Shown here: piece by piece, positions 40,162-51,215 of the stretch
Position numbering within the stretch: the stretch's first letter is position 1
Layout: each line of letters opens with the position of its first letter
Origin: Bacillus changyiensis
GTDB taxonomy: Bacteria > Bacillota > Bacilli > Bacillales > Bacillaceae
Direction of reading: 5' to 3'
DNA: 64,000 nt
Assembly: GCF_027706145.1 (NCBI RefSeq)
Contig: NZ_JAQFWW010000001.1
Span: forward strand, 744,001 to 808,000
Made by a program: the position numbers and the translations under genes
Notes under the pieces: model-generated
Database searches by the model: none
What the model was told of the DNA's origin: nothing
What the model saw: the letters and a program-made list of their open reading frames with translations, nothing else

Positions 40162-40935
40162 CTATTTGTTCAAGTGGGCTCGTACAGGTGCAAACGATCT
40201 GCGATGAATAGGTGATGGTCCATACTTAGCTAGAGCGTCCAAATGTTCTTTCGTTCCATAGCCTTTGTGCTTTTCAAAACCGTACATTGGATATTTGTCG
40301 GCATATTCGTCCATCAACTTGTCTCTTGTTACCTTTGCAATACACGCGCCAGCTGCGATTGATGCGCTTTTGGCATCACCTTTAATCAATGATGTCTGCT
40401 TGGTCACTAACGGGAGTGACATTGCATCAATTAGCAGATAATCGGGAGCAATAGACAGCGCCTGAACCGCTTTTGTCATCGCCTGTTTAGATGCTTCATA
40501 AATATTGATGTCATCTATAACATCTGCATCAACAATCCCTACTCCAACAGCTCGTGCTTCCTCCATAATGAAAGAATAGTAATCTTCTCGTTTTTGTTTG
40601 GATAGTTTTTTCGAATCAGTCAGGCCTAATATTTCACAATCTTTAGTTAAGATGACTGCAGCAGCAACGACAGGGCCTGCTAAAGGACCTCGACCAGCTT
40701 CATCAATTCCAGCGATATATTGATAGCCATGCTCTGTTAGTGACCGTTCATAGGAAGTCATCGTCCACCAATCTTCCTGCATAGCCAATAGTCTTTCATT
40801 TTGCTTCAGCCAGGCTGTAACGAGCGCTTGAATGCTTTTGCGCCCATCTTTCAAGCATTGCTCGATAAAAGGATCATCTTTTACCTTCACTGACTGAAGA
40901 CGTTCTTTCACTTCTTTTACAGTTAATGTTTTCAA
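40162..40935 (-). CDS. rnhB: Ribonuclease HII
   Basis: A 257-residue RNase HII: N-terminal substrate-recognition extension typical of Bacillus, then the catalytic core IAGIDEAGRGPLAGPVVAAA (D78, E79), LTDSKKLSKQKRE, and LLIDAMSLP, and GDAKSASIAAGACIAKVTRD. It nicks at ribonucleotides in DNA and removes RNA from hybrids. The start is a TTG at 40935, 7 nt after GGGGAG; no ATG fits. Confidence 0.96.
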   Translation of the reverse strand: MKTLTVKEVKERLQSVKVKDDPFIEQCLKDGRKSIQALVTAWLKQNERLLAMQEDWWTMTSYERSLTEHGYQYIAGIDEAGRGPLAGPVVAAAVILTKDCEILGLTDSKKLSKQKREDYYSFIMEEARAVGVGIVDADVIDDINIYEASKQAMTKAVQALSIAPDYLLIDAMSLPLVTKQTSLIKGDAKSASIAAGACIAKVTRDKLMDEYADKYPMYGFEKHKGYGTKEHLDALAKYGPSPIHRRSFAPVRAHLNK

Positions 40936-40997
40936 TTCATTTCTCCCCTATTTTTTTTATCGGTGGATCTTGATAAAAAATAAAGACCCGCCTTTTT

Positions 40998-41861
40998 TTA
41001 AAGCGCGCCTTTTTCTATTTCTTCAGGCTCTTCAAATGAGAGTGGCCCAAATTTTTCTGTCCTGATATCCCGAATAATGACCTCTGTTGTTTTATCGTAA
41101 TCAATCGCACCACCGGCCATTAGACACCCGCGTTTTTTACCGATCTCATCAAACAGTTGTGCAATCTCTTCAGGGATCTCTACAAAATCATAGCGGTTCT
41201 TTAAACGCTCAGGATAGTGCTCTTCTAAAAAGCGTAAACCGAATACTGCAACATCCTGTAAATTGATAATTGAATCTTTAATGGCTCCTGTCGCCGCAAG
41301 CTTTAAGCCAACAAGCTCATCCTCAAACTTCGGCCATAAAATCCCCGGGGTATCGAGAAGTTCCAATTCTTTGCCGACTTTTACCCATTGCTGTGCTGTT
41401 GTCACTCCAGGTCTATCACCGGTTTTGGCAATATTTTTTTTGGCAAGTCGATTGATCAAAGTCGATTTTCCCACATTTGGAATACCAACAATTAACGCCC
41501 TAATTGCTCGAGGCTTGACACCTTTTGCTTTCATTTTGTCAAATTTTTCTTTTAGCAACTCTTTTGAAGCGGGTAAAATTTGATTTAATCCTTGCCCATT
41601 GACAGAATTGATTGCAAGTGAGGGAATCCCATCTGCTTCAAAATGCTGTTTCCACTTATTCGTCACCAGTGAATCAGCTTTATCCGCTTTGTTGAGTAGC
41701 ATGATCCGCGGTTTGTGCTTCAAAATATCTTCGATCATCGGATTTCTTGAGGACATGGGGATTCTCGCATCAACAAGTTCATATACAATGTCGATCAACT
41801 TTAATTTTTCCGTTACTTCCCGCCTTGCTTTCGCCATATGGCCAGGAAACCATTGAATCAC
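40998..41861 (-). CDS. rbgA: Ribosome biogenesis GTPase RbgA (YlqF)
   Basis: A 287-residue circularly permuted GTPase: G4 NKAD (57-60) precedes G1 GIPNVGKST (126-134) and G3 DTPG (170-173). It is needed for late 50S assembly. Start GTG at 41861 (then [15 protein letters not shown]), 8 nt from AAGGTGG; the frame continues 29 codons upstream, but that segment encodes the rplS terminator hairpin and is not conserved-looking. Confidence 0.96.
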   Translation of the reverse strand: MIQWFPGHMAKARREVTEKLKLIDIVYELVDARIPMSSRNPMIEDILKHKPRIMLLNKADKADSLVTNKWKQHFEADGIPSLAINSVNGQGLNQILPASKELLKEKFDKMKAKGVKPRAIRALIVGIPNVGKSTLINRLAKKNIAKTGDRPGVTTAQQWVKVGKELELLDTPGILWPKFEDELVGLKLAATGAIKDSIINLQDVAVFGLRFLEEHYPERLKNRYDFVEIPEEIAQLFDEIGKKRGCLMAGGAIDYDKTTEVIIRDIRTEKFGPLSFEEPEEIEKGAL

Positions 41862-41898
41862 CACGACGACCACCTTCTTTCTGTTATTTAGATCATTT

Positions 41899-41935
41899 AT
41901 AAAAAAAGAGCTTGTTATGGTTAACAAGCTCTTTT
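41899..41935 (-). terminator. Intrinsic terminator after rplS
   Basis: A perfect 14-bp stem AAAAGAGCTTGTTA / TAACAAGCTCTTTT with a 4-nt loop followed by more T on the minus strand. rbgA would need readthrough or its own promoter. Confidence 0.95.
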
Positions 41936-41947
41936 CGTTCATTATCA

Positions 41948-42390
<443 letters not shown>

Positions 42391-42396
42391 AGTAGT

Positions 42397-42425
42397 ATCA
42401 TATCATATCTTTCTACAAGACGCAA
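42397..42425 (-). promoter_or_regulatory. Sigma-A promoter of rplS
   Basis: -35 TTGCGT (42420-42425), 17-nt spacer, -10 TATGAT (42397-42402) with a TG extended -10, just after the trmD stop. Confidence 0.65.
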
Positions 42426-42431
42426 TAGAAT

Positions 42432-43163
42432 CTAGCGGTTTTCCCATTCTGAAATCCATTTTCGTTCTTCATCTGATAAAGAATAGTGTTCGAGAAGATC
42501 AGGTCGTCTTAAAAATGTCCGTTTGAGCGACTCTTTTCGTCTCCATTCGTTAATCTTGGCATGATTTCCAGAGATGAGAACATCGGGAACCTTTAAGCCT
42601 TTGTAATCTGCAGGGCGTGTGTAATGCGGATGTTCGAGTAGACCTGTACTGAAAGAATCTTCTAGGTGTGATTCTTCTTTGCCGAGGACCCCCGGTAACA
42701 GTCTGACAACACTATCAGCGATCATCATCGCTGGCAGTTCACCACCTGTCAGCACAAAGTCACCAATAGAAATCTCGTCGGTTGCCAGGTGTTCTCTGAT
42801 TCGCTCATCATACCCTTCATAATGGCCACAAATAAACATTAAGTGTTCCTCTTTGGCAAGCTCTTCCGCTTTTTTTTGAGTGTAGCGCTCACCTTGAGGA
42901 CAAACAATGATAATGCGGGGATCTTTCTCTGCCTCACTACTCAAGTTTTTGACCGCATCAAAGACAGGTTGCGGTTTTAAGACCATGCCTGCGCCACCGC
43001 CATACGGATAATCATCAACAGTTTGATGCTTATGATCAGAATAAGCCCGGAAATTAACGACATGAAAATCGACAGCGTGTTTCTCTTGGGCTTTCTGAAG
43101 AATTGAAGAACCTAGTACACCTTCAAACATGTCTGGAAAAAGTGTTAAAAAATCAATTCTCAT
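42432..43163 (-). CDS. trmD: tRNA (guanine-37-N1)-methyltransferase TrmD
   Basis: A 243-residue SPOUT methyltransferase: [20 protein letters not shown], the knot segments [12 protein letters not shown] and [19 protein letters not shown], and the C-terminal [20 protein letters not shown]. It methylates G37 next to the anticodon, preventing frameshifts. It overlaps rimM by ATGA. Confidence 0.99.
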   Translation of the reverse strand: MRIDFLTLFPDMFEGVLGSSILQKAQEKHAVDFHVVNFRAYSDHKHQTVDDYPYGGGAGMVLKPQPVFDAVKNLSSEAEKDPRIIIVCPQGERYTQKKAEELAKEEHLMFICGHYEGYDERIREHLATDEISIGDFVLTGGELPAMMIADSVVRLLPGVLGKEESHLEDSFSTGLLEHPHYTRPADYKGLKVPDVLISGNHAKINEWRRKESLKRTFLRRPDLLEHYSLSDEERKWISEWENR

Positions 43164-43684
43164 TCGTCAAGTAATCCTTCCATCATATGAATCTTAATGA
43201 TTTTTTCTTTGACGTTAATGCTTTTTACGACAGATTCGATATAAGGGATCAGCACATCTTTTTGACCAGAGCGCGCTATGACCCAAACATCGTTTGCACC
43301 GGGAGTTAAAATTTCTTTCACCTTACCGAGTTGATCTCCTTCTTCTGAGAAAACATCACAGCCGATAATTTCATGAAAGTAGTATTCGTCTTCTGCCAAT
43401 TGACCTAACTGGTCTTCTGGAACTTTGATCAAAGCATTTTTTAGTTTTTCAGCTTCAGTTAATGTTGCTATCTCTTTAAATTGCAAAAGATGAAATTGTT
43501 TATGAAGCCGATGCGAACTTATCGTTGCTTGAATGGGTTCTTCCTGTTGTTCTGTAAATATGTAAAGCGTGTTTCCAGGTTGATATCGTTCTTCAGGAAA
43601 ATCAGTTTTTGAAATCACACGTATTTCACCTTTCACTCCATGAGTATTGACAATTTTCCCTACATTAAACCATCGTTTCTGCAT
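43160..43684 (-). CDS. rimM: Ribosome maturation factor RimM
   Basis: A 174-residue RimM: N-terminal beta-barrel ([20 protein letters not shown]) and C-terminal PRC-barrel ([28 protein letters not shown]). It acts in 30S 3'-domain assembly with S19. ATG at 43684 follows GAGGTG; the 14 further upstream codons overlap the end of ylqD and were rejected. Confidence 0.97.
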   Translation of the reverse strand: MQKRWFNVGKIVNTHGVKGEIRVISKTDFPEERYQPGNTLYIFTEQQEEPIQATISSHRLHKQFHLLQFKEIATLTEAEKLKNALIKVPEDQLGQLAEDEYYFHEIIGCDVFSEEGDQLGKVKEILTPGANDVWVIARSGQKDVLIPYIESVVKSINVKEKIIKIHMMEGLLDE

Positions 43685-43688
43685 GTTT

Positions 43689-44075
43689 TCACCTCGGACG
43701 AATTTCATTGACGATTCCGTCTTCAATTACGATTGTTTTTCCTTCAGTCATCTCATTCCAATGATCACCGACTTCAATATTTAACAAAGCATCAACTTCT
43801 TTTTCTTTCACTTCACTGCCTAATGGAAGCGTATGAATTTGATGAATTTGAAATTCGATCATTTTCATTTTATCATGGCGCTTTTCAATTTCTTTTTTGA
43901 ATGAATCGGCTGCTGCTGAATTGTGATGTTCTTTTTCGTGTTTTCTAAGTTGAAAATAAAGTTGGCTACATTCACGTTCTAGCATTTCTTTTTTTTCTTC
44001 AAAGAAAGCGAGCAGTTTTTTCTTACTATTTTCAGTTAAGATTTGCATGACAGTTACACGCTGAATAATTTGCAT
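43689..44075 (-). CDS. ylqD: Conserved protein YlqD
   Basis: A 128-residue protein of unknown function: a central coiled coil (about 15-85) followed by a small C-terminal beta region ([35 protein letters not shown]). Conserved at this place in Bacillus between khpA and rimM. A terminator precedes it, so it starts a unit with rimM and trmD or depends on readthrough. Confidence 0.88.
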   Translation of the reverse strand: MQIIQRVTVMQILTENSKKKLLAFFEEKKEMLERECSQLYFQLRKHEKEHHNSAAADSFKKEIEKRHDKMKMIEFQIHQIHTLPLGSEVKEKEVDALLNIEVGDHWNEMTEGKTIVIEDGIVNEIRPR

Positions 44076-44115
44076 GATACATCACCTACTCATCCAAGTG
44101 ATTTTTTCTCTCATG

Positions 44116-44149
44116 ATAAAAAAGGGGGAGGTTTTAAACCCTCTCCCTT
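44116..44149 (-). terminator. Intrinsic terminator after khpA
   Basis: On the minus strand AAGGGAGAGG pairs with CCTCCCCCTT (9 of 10 positions) across an 8-nt loop, followed by a T6 run. It closes the ylxM-ffh-rpsP-khpA unit. Confidence 0.85.
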
Positions 44150-44392
44150 AGTCTGCAATCTCAAGTTGAACTTTCTTAGAAGACTGTGCGCCAGCCGCAA
44201 ACACCACAGAACGTATCGCTCTTGCAGTCCGCCCTTTTTTCCCGATAATTTTACCGGTATCTTCTTGATTGACAGAAAGACGGATTATGATCTGTTGATG
44301 TTGTTCCTCTTTGGTTACCCGAATATCATCAGGATGATCCACAAGCGGTTTGACTAAAGATACAATCAGCTCTTCCAAGTGTAGATCACTCA

Positions 44393-44393
<1 letters not shown>
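44148..44393 (-). CDS. khpA: KH-domain RNA-binding protein KhpA (YlqC)
   Basis: An 81-residue single KH domain with the GxxG loop in GKIIGKKGRTARAIRSVVFA. KhpA forms a dimer with KhpB (Jag) in other Firmicutes and affects RNA stability and cell elongation. It overlaps rpsP by one base and lies 72 nt from ylqD. Confidence 0.94.
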
Positions 44394-44773
<380 letters not shown>

Positions 44774-46114
44774 TTACATAAAGGGCAATTTAAAACCTTT
44801 TTTCTTCCCTTTTGTCATGTTTGTCATTTGCTTCATCATTTTTTTCATATCTTCAAATTGTTTTAAAAGACGGTTGACTTCCTGAACTGATGTTCCGCTA
44901 CCTTTCGCAATTCGTTTGCGTCTGCTAGCATTTATGACTTCAGGTTGTTCTTTTTCTTTTCCAGTCATCGATTTAATGATCGCTTCAACATGGTTGAGCT
45001 GTTTTTCATCGACCTTGACATTTTTTAAGCCTTTCATTTTACCTGCACCAGGCATCATTTGAATAAGCTCATCAAGAGGACCCATATTGCGAACCTGACC
45101 AAGCTGTTCTAAAAAGTCATCAAGCGTAAAGCTCATATTTTTCATTTTTTGCTCAAGCTCTTTTGCTTTTTCTTCATCAACATTTGCTTGGGCTTTTTCG
45201 ATCAAGGTCAGCACATCACCCATACCAAGAATTCGTGAAGCCATTCGTTCAGGGTGAAACGGTTCGAGTGCATCAAGTTTTTCACCGAGTCCGGCAAATT
45301 TAATCGGCGTATTTGTCACAGCGCGAATTGATAAAGCCGCACCACCTCTTGTATCACCATCAAGTTTGGTCAGGATAACTCCTGTTACACCAAGCTGGTC
45401 GTTAAAACTTTTCGCAACATTAACCGCATCCTGTCCTGTCATGGAATCAACAACAAGGAATATTTCTTCCGGCTGAGCGATTTCTTTTACTTTGTGCAGT
45501 TCATCCATCAGTTCTTCATCAATATGAAGACGTCCTGCTGTATCGATGAGCACATAGTCATGATGGTCTTCTTTCGCCTTTTCAATCGCCTGTTTTGCAA
45601 TATCGATCGGGCTGACTTGATCACCAAGTGAAAACACAGGCATACTTAGCTGTTTTCCGAGTGTTTCTAACTGTTTAATTGCAGCTGGTCGGTAAATATC
45701 AGCTGCTACTAAGAGCGGATTGCGATTATGCTTTTTACGAAGCAGGTTGGCAAGTTTTCCTGTTGTGGTCGTTTTACCGGCTCCTTGTAAACCAACCATC
45801 ATAATCACAGTTGGTGGACGTTTGGCTGTGGCAATTTTACTTTCTTCTCCGCCCATCAGCTCTGTCAGTTCCTCTTTGACAACTTTAATGACTTGTTGTC
45901 CTGGTGTCAGACTTTTCATGACGTCCTGACCGACAGCTCGTTCACTTACCTTTTTCACAAAATCTTTAACGACTTTAAAGTTGACATCCGCTTCAAGGAG
46001 CGCTAAACGAACTTCACGCATCATTTCTTTAACGTCTTGTTCTGTTACTTTTCCTTTGCCGCGGATTTTAGAAATCGTTTTCTGCAGTCGGTCGGCTAAT
46101 CCTTCGAATGCCAT
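44774..46114 (-). CDS. ffh: Signal recognition particle protein Ffh
   Basis: A 446-residue SRP54: helical N domain, G domain with P-loop GLQGAGKTTTTGKL, DIYRPAAIKQLE, DTAGR and TKLDGDTRGGAA, and a Met-rich C-terminal M domain (RKRIAKGSGTSVQEVNRLLK; MKKMMKQMTNM) binding scRNA and signal peptides. It works with FtsY, encoded just upstream, to target membrane proteins. Confidence 0.99.
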   Translation of the reverse strand: MAFEGLADRLQKTISKIRGKGKVTEQDVKEMMREVRLALLEADVNFKVVKDFVKKVSERAVGQDVMKSLTPGQQVIKVVKEELTELMGGEESKIATAKRPPTVIMMVGLQGAGKTTTTGKLANLLRKKHNRNPLLVAADIYRPAAIKQLETLGKQLSMPVFSLGDQVSPIDIAKQAIEKAKEDHHDYVLIDTAGRLHIDEELMDELHKVKEIAQPEEIFLVVDSMTGQDAVNVAKSFNDQLGVTGVILTKLDGDTRGGAALSIRAVTNTPIKFAGLGEKLDALEPFHPERMASRILGMGDVLTLIEKAQANVDEEKAKELEQKMKNMSFTLDDFLEQLGQVRNMGPLDELIQMMPGAGKMKGLKNVKVDEKQLNHVEAIIKSMTGKEKEQPEVINASRRKRIAKGSGTSVQEVNRLLKQFEDMKKMMKQMTNMTKGKKKGFKLPFM

Positions 46115-46129
46115 TTTAAGTGCCGCCTC

Positions 46130-46453
46130 CTAATCTAATTTCTCAAGCGCATCAATCAGTCTGACCGTTTCAGTCTGATCAGCAGTCAATTTTCTCAACT
46201 GTTCAAATATTTTTTTGCGCTCTTGAAATTTTTTAAACAAAAGTAGCTTTTCTTCATATTGCTCAAGCATAGCTTCAGTCCGTTTAATGTTATCATAGAC
46301 AGCTTGCCTTGAGACATGATATTCTTCAGCTATTTCGCCAAGGGAGAAATCGTCTAAGTAGTAAAGCGACATGTAGCTTTTTTGTTTAGATGTTAACAAC
46401 GACTGGTAGAAATCAAATAAGTAATTCATTCTCGTTGTTTTTTCAAGCGTCAT
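46130..46453 (-). CDS. ylxM: SRP-associated helix-turn-helix protein YlxM
   Basis: A 107-residue UPF0122 protein with a sigma-70 region-4-like helix-turn-helix ([20 protein letters not shown]) and an acidic C-terminal helix. It is always next to ffh in Firmicutes; homologues modulate SRP GTPase activity. First gene of the ffh unit, 15 nt before ffh, with GGGGAG at its start. Confidence 0.93.
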   Translation of the reverse strand: MTLEKTTRMNYLFDFYQSLLTSKQKSYMSLYYLDDFSLGEIAEEYHVSRQAVYDNIKRTEAMLEQYEEKLLLFKKFQERKKIFEQLRKLTADQTETVRLIDALEKLD

Positions 46454-46496
46454 GAGACTCTCCCCTTTGTTAAGTCAAATCCCTTTACAATACATT

Positions 46497-46525
46497 AGTT
46501 TACTGTGATTTGTTTTAACTGTCAA
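46497..46525 (-). promoter_or_regulatory. Sigma-A promoter of ylxM-ffh
   Basis: Consensus -35 TTGACA (46520-46525), 17-nt spacer, -10 TAAACT (46497-46502) on the minus strand, in the 98-nt ftsY-ylxM gap. Confidence 0.75.
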
Positions 46526-46551
46526 GTTTTTATCTTGTCATTTATCAAGAA

Positions 46552-47541
46552 CTAGTTTTCTGTGTCGATTAGATCTGAAAACAAGCCGTAGACATAAGAC
46601 TCTGCATTAAATGGTTGTAAGTCATCCATTTTTTCTCCAAGTCCGACAAATTTAACGGGAATGTTCAGTTCATGACGAATCGCCAAAACAATTCCACCTT
46701 TTGCCGTTCCATCAAGTTTTGTTAACACAATTCCTGATACATCTGTCGCTTTTGAAAACTCTTTCGCCTGTGTCATGGCATTTTGACCTGTTGTCGCATC
46801 TAAGACAAGCAACACTTCATGAGGCGCTTCAGGCACTTCACGCTGAATCACGCGTTTCACCTTTTCAAGTTCCTTCATCAAGTTCACCTTATTTTGTAGT
46901 CGTCCTGCTGTATCACAAAGAAGAACATCAGCACCTCTTGCTTTGGCGGCCTGAACAGCATCATAGATTACAGCTGCCGGATCTGAACCTTCAGCCTGTT
47001 TGACAACATGTGCGCCAACTCGCTCTCCCCACACTTCAAGCTGATCGATCGCTCCTGCACGGAACGTGTCTCCAGCAGCAAGGACGACATTTTTTCCTTC
47101 CTTTACAAATTGGTGAGCTAGTTTACCGATTGTTGTTGTTTTTCCAACACCATTAACACCAACAAACAAGATAATGTTTAAACGGCCATCCTCTATGTTA
47201 AGCTCTGAGACTTCTTTCTCTCCACCTTCATAAATCTCAACCAACTTTTCAGAAATAACAGCCCGGACCTCTTTCGGGTCTTGAATGTTTTTTCGTTTGA
47301 CCTCACTCTTCAGTTCATCAATCAACTCCATTACAGTTGATACACCAACATCCGCTCCGATCAGTACTTCTTCAAGCTCTTCAAAAAAGTCTTCATCTAT
47401 TTTTCGGTAGCGGGAAACGAGTTCATTGACCCGCTCCTGAAACGAATGTCTTGTTTTGGTCAAGCCTTCTTTAAACTTTCCCGAGACAGAATCGGTTTGC
47501 TTTGTGATCTTCTCTTTCAGTTTCTTAAAAAAACTCATCAT
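46552..47541 (-). CDS. ftsY: Signal recognition particle receptor FtsY
   Basis: A 329-residue SRP receptor: short basic N-terminus instead of the long acidic A domain of E. coli, N domain, and G domain (GVNGVGKTTTIGKLAH; GDTFRAGAIDQLEVW; CDTAGRL; TKLDGTAKGG). It pairs with Ffh at the membrane. It follows smc by 16 nt. Confidence 0.99.
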   Translation of the reverse strand: MMSFFKKLKEKITKQTDSVSGKFKEGLTKTRHSFQERVNELVSRYRKIDEDFFEELEEVLIGADVGVSTVMELIDELKSEVKRKNIQDPKEVRAVISEKLVEIYEGGEKEVSELNIEDGRLNIILFVGVNGVGKTTTIGKLAHQFVKEGKNVVLAAGDTFRAGAIDQLEVWGERVGAHVVKQAEGSDPAAVIYDAVQAAKARGADVLLCDTAGRLQNKVNLMKELEKVKRVIQREVPEAPHEVLLVLDATTGQNAMTQAKEFSKATDVSGIVLTKLDGTAKGGIVLAIRHELNIPVKFVGLGEKMDDLQPFNAESYVYGLFSDLIDTEN

Positions 47542-47557
47542 CGTAACCTCGCTTTAC

Positions 47558-50500
47558 TTAAACTAATTCTTTTGTATCTTCCAGTTTAACGGAGACAAGC
47601 TTAGAAACACCTGATTCCTGCATTGTCACACCATAAAGAACATCGGCTTCTTCCATCGTACCTTTTCGATGAGTAATGACAATAAATTGAGTTTCACAGC
47701 TATATTTTTTCAAATATTGTGCAAAGCGGAACACATTGGCCTCATCAAGTGCTGCTTCTACTTCATCCAACACACAGAATGGGACAGGTCTGACTTTAAG
47801 AATCGAAAACAAGAGAGCAATCGCTGTCAGAGCCCGTTCTCCTCCAGAAAGGAGACTTAAATTTTGCAGCTTTTTACCAGGAGGTTGAGCGATAATCTCC
47901 ACACCTGAATGAAGTAAATCTTCGGGATCTGTCAGCTTTAATTCAGCTCTTCCGCCCCCGAATAACGCACGGAAAACTTCTTCGAAATGGGAGCGAATCT
48001 GTGTAAAGGTTTCCGCAAATCGCTTCGTCATTTCATCATCCATTTCTTCAATCACTTGAAAGAGCGTATTTTTCGCTTCAAGCAGATCATCCTTTTGTTC
48101 CGTTAGAAAGACGTAGCGTTCATTCACTCTTTCGTACTCTTCAATGCTTCCAAGATTGACAGTGCCAAGTTCTTCGATCGCTAGTTTGATGAGCTTAACG
48201 CGCTTTCTCGCGTCTTCAGCCGCTAGTTCCAAAGGATATTTCTCTTTTGCACCTTCAAATGATAAGCCATACTCTTCACGCAGGAACGCAATCAAATTAT
48301 CTAATTCCACTTCCATACGTCCGAGCTTAATTTCTTCATCTTTCAGAAGGCCTGCCATTTGTTTATATTGACGTTTCATTTCTTTTAGTTCAAGCTCTTC
48401 TGTTTCAAGCCCTTTTTGTAGTTTTGCCCGCTGATCTCTTCTTGAGGCGATAAGCTCCACAGTTTTATTTTTATCATTCAATTTCTTTTTCGCTGCGTCC
48501 TCAAGCTTTTCCTCACCATTTGAACTTGATGACATTTCTGTTGTGAGAAATGAGAGGTCTTCTTTGGTAACTTTCAAAGCTTCTTCATTTTCAGAAAACT
48601 CTTCTTCTAACCTTGTGAGTTTTTCCCGTTCATGTGCACAAGACTGTTCCGTTTTCGCTAGTACAACTTTTAAATCAGTCAACTCACTTTGTAGTGTTTC
48701 TTTTGTTGATGTTTGCGTCTGCTTTCTTTCCGTGAGATGCTCGATTTCCCCATCGAGTTTCTTCAAGCTTTCAGAAACGACTTTTAGCTTTTCTTCAAGT
48801 TCTAATGTTCGTTGTTTTTTTGTGCTATCCTCTTCAAGAAGCTCTGCTTTTTCTCTGTCATACAGTTCCAAATGACTGTTAACATTTTTTTCGGCAACTT
48901 CTAGTTCATAAAGTCGGCCTTTCATTTGCTGTTGTTCACTTCTTAAACGTTCTCCATCTTCACGCAATGTTTGAAGCTGTTTTTCAAGAGCTTGGATCTC
49001 TATTTTTAAGCTTTTCACTTCGTCTTCAAGCAGTTGGGATTTGCTTTCCATTTCCTGTAGACGTTCTGTCATCGCTTCCAGCTCTCTTGTACGTCCTAAA
49101 AGTGAATTGGTTTTTTTCTTCACAGCTCCACCCGTCATGGAGCCACCTGGATTGACGACATCCCCTTCAAGTGTAACGATCCGGTATCTGTGTCCAAGCC
49201 GTTTGGCAAGATCGTTAGCACCTTTTAAATGCTCTGTAATCAGCACATTGCCAAGTAGATGTTGGACAACCGTCCTGTATGATGATGCATATGAAACAAG
49301 CTCACTGGCATTTCCGATAAATGACGGGTTTTCTTTAGCAAGGGCAAGATCACGAGACTGGATATACTTCTCTTTCATCACAGAAAGCGGGAGAAATGTT
49401 GCTCGTCCAAATGAATGTTTTTTCAAATACTGAATCGCTTGTCTTGCTGCATCTTCATGTTCTGTCACAACATGTTGCGCTGAAGCTCCCAAGGCAATTT
49501 CAATCGCTGTTTCATACTTTTGGTCTGTTTGAATGAGCTCAGCAATCGCCCCATGGATACCCGGCAGTTCGTTTCTAGCTTTCAGTACCTCTTTAACACC
49601 TTGATAAAATCCAGAAAAGTCTTCTTGCATGGTCTCAAGCATTTCTTTTTTTGAACGAGCTTGCTGGACATACTGATAAGCTTGATAAAGAGCTGACTCT
49701 TTTTTTTCATATTGGTTTTTCTTTTGTTCATAGCTTTTTTGTGTGTCCCGATAGGCCTGAATCTGGGAATGAAGCTGCTCATCAAGGAGGGTGAACTCGT
49801 GTTCTGTTTTTGTTTTTTGTTCAGTGAGTTCCTGTCGTTCATCCAAATATTTTTCGTTGTTATTTGCAAGACGTTTTTGTTGGTGAGCAGATTGAGACAT
49901 CTGATCCTCAATAAACTGCAACTCATTCCGAATCGAAGCCTGTTCGTTTAATAGCTCAAAATAATCGCTTTTCAGCTGTTCGATTTCTTCTTCGACATTT
50001 TCACTGTACATTGAGAGTGCTTGATTTTTATCTTTGACTTGCTTTTTAATCTCTTTCACTTCAGCTTGGAGCTTTTCATAAACCATTTTTTGTTTGGTTA
50101 TTTTTTCATTTAAGTCTTTTTCTTTTTCCCCACGCTGTACAATCGTATCTTCGAGTTGTGCTCTGTTTTTGGAGGCATTCTTTTTTCGTTCTTTTAAAAC
50201 TTCTTTTCTGCCTTCTAGTTTTTCAAGTTCTTCACTTGTTAGAAGGAGCACTTGTTGAAGTTCATCAATCGATTCGTCAAGCGCCTGCATTTTATCTCTC
50301 GCCTGTTCGATTTTAGCTTCTTTTCCTTGGATGGAGGCAGATGCCGACATTTCCTCGTCTTTTGCCTTCTCGACTTTTTCTCCAAGAGCCTCCCATTTTT
50401 TATGAAGTTCTTCTATATCAAATGCTGTTAAAGCAATCTCGATTTTTTCAAGTTCTTCCTTTTTTTCAAGATAATCTTTAGCGATTGATGATTGTACTTT

Positions 50501-51115
50501 TAAAGGTTCGACTTGTCCCTCAAGTTCATGAAGAATATCTTCGACACGGTTCAAATTGTCTTGTGTTTCAAACAGTTTGTTTTCAGCTTTTTTCTTTCTT
50601 GATTTATATTTTAAAACACCGGCTGCCTCTTCAAAAATGCTTCTTCGTTCCTCAGCCTTGCTACTTAAAATTTCTTCGACTTTCCCTTGGCTGATAATTG
50701 AAAACGCTTCTTTACCAAGCCCTGAATCCATAAAAAGATCGATGATATCTTTTAAGCGGCAAGATTGATTGTTGATAAGAAACTCACTTTCGCCTGATCT
50801 GTAGACTCTCCTTGTCACACTGACTTCGTGAAAGTCAATCGGGAGAAAATGGTCTTCATTATCAAGCGTCAGCGTCACTTCCGCAAGATTTAGCTTATTT
50901 CGCGAATCACTTCCAGCAAAAATGATGTCCTCCATTTTGCCACCTCTGAGTGATTTGGCGGACTGCTCCCCCAATACCCAGCGAATCGCGTCTGTAATAT
51001 TGCTTTTTCCGCTGCCATTAGGTCCGACAACAGCTGTTACACCTTTTACAAAATCTACAGAAATTCGTTCTGCAAACGATTTAAATCCAATGACATCTAA
51101 ACGTTTGAGGAACAT
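47558..51115 (-). CDS. smc: Chromosome condensation and segregation ATPase SMC
   Basis: A 1185-residue SMC: N-terminal head with Walker A GPNGSGKS (31-38), two long coiled coils flanking a hinge (about 500-670, with GDVVNPGGSMTGGA), and a C-terminal head with signature LSGGERALTAIALLF and Walker B FCVLDEVEAALDEAN. With ScpA/ScpB it loads at parS and extrudes loops to align chromosome arms. ATG at 51115 follows AGGAGG. Confidence 0.99.
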   Translation of the reverse strand: MFLKRLDVIGFKSFAERISVDFVKGVTAVVGPNGSGKSNITDAIRWVLGEQSAKSLRGGKMEDIIFAGSDSRNKLNLAEVTLTLDNEDHFLPIDFHEVSVTRRVYRSGESEFLINNQSCRLKDIIDLFMDSGLGKEAFSIISQGKVEEILSSKAEERRSIFEEAAGVLKYKSRKKKAENKLFETQDNLNRVEDILHELEGQVEPLKVQSSIAKDYLEKKEELEKIEIALTAFDIEELHKKWEALGEKVEKAKDEEMSASASIQGKEAKIEQARDKMQALDESIDELQQVLLLTSEELEKLEGRKEVLKERKKNASKNRAQLEDTIVQRGEKEKDLNEKITKQKMVYEKLQAEVKEIKKQVKDKNQALSMYSENVEEEIEQLKSDYFELLNEQASIRNELQFIEDQMSQSAHQQKRLANNNEKYLDERQELTEQKTKTEHEFTLLDEQLHSQIQAYRDTQKSYEQKKNQYEKKESALYQAYQYVQQARSKKEMLETMQEDFSGFYQGVKEVLKARNELPGIHGAIAELIQTDQKYETAIEIALGASAQHVVTEHEDAARQAIQYLKKHSFGRATFLPLSVMKEKYIQSRDLALAKENPSFIGNASELVSYASSYRTVVQHLLGNVLITEHLKGANDLAKRLGHRYRIVTLEGDVVNPGGSMTGGAVKKKTNSLLGRTRELEAMTERLQEMESKSQLLEDEVKSLKIEIQALEKQLQTLREDGERLRSEQQQMKGRLYELEVAEKNVNSHLELYDREKAELLEEDSTKKQRTLELEEKLKVVSESLKKLDGEIEHLTERKQTQTSTKETLQSELTDLKVVLAKTEQSCAHEREKLTRLEEEFSENEEALKVTKEDLSFLTTEMSSSSNGEEKLEDAAKKKLNDKNKTVELIASRRDQRAKLQKGLETEELELKEMKRQYKQMAGLLKDEEIKLGRMEVELDNLIAFLREEYGLSFEGAKEKYPLELAAEDARKRVKLIKLAIEELGTVNLGSIEEYERVNERYVFLTEQKDDLLEAKNTLFQVIEEMDDEMTKRFAETFTQIRSHFEEVFRALFGGGRAELKLTDPEDLLHSGVEIIAQPPGKKLQNLSLLSGGERALTAIALLFSILKVRPVPFCVLDEVEAALDEANVFRFAQYLKKYSCETQFIVITHRKGTMEEADVLYGVTMQESGVSKLVSVKLEDTKELV

Positions 51116-51185
51116 CCTGATCCTCCTCATGTATTAAAGTATTACAATTCTATCACACCTTTTCATAAAAGGCGCTAATATACTG

Positions 51186-51215
51186 AAATCCCCCTGTTTT
51201 TGGCAAGGGGGATTT
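51186..51215 (-). terminator. Hairpin at the end of rnc (weak terminator)
   Basis: A stem AAATCCCCCT / AGGGGGATTT (10 bp, 10-nt loop) overlaps the rnc stop codon. No U-tract follows on the minus strand, so it may slow or attenuate rather than end transcription into smc. Confidence 0.4.
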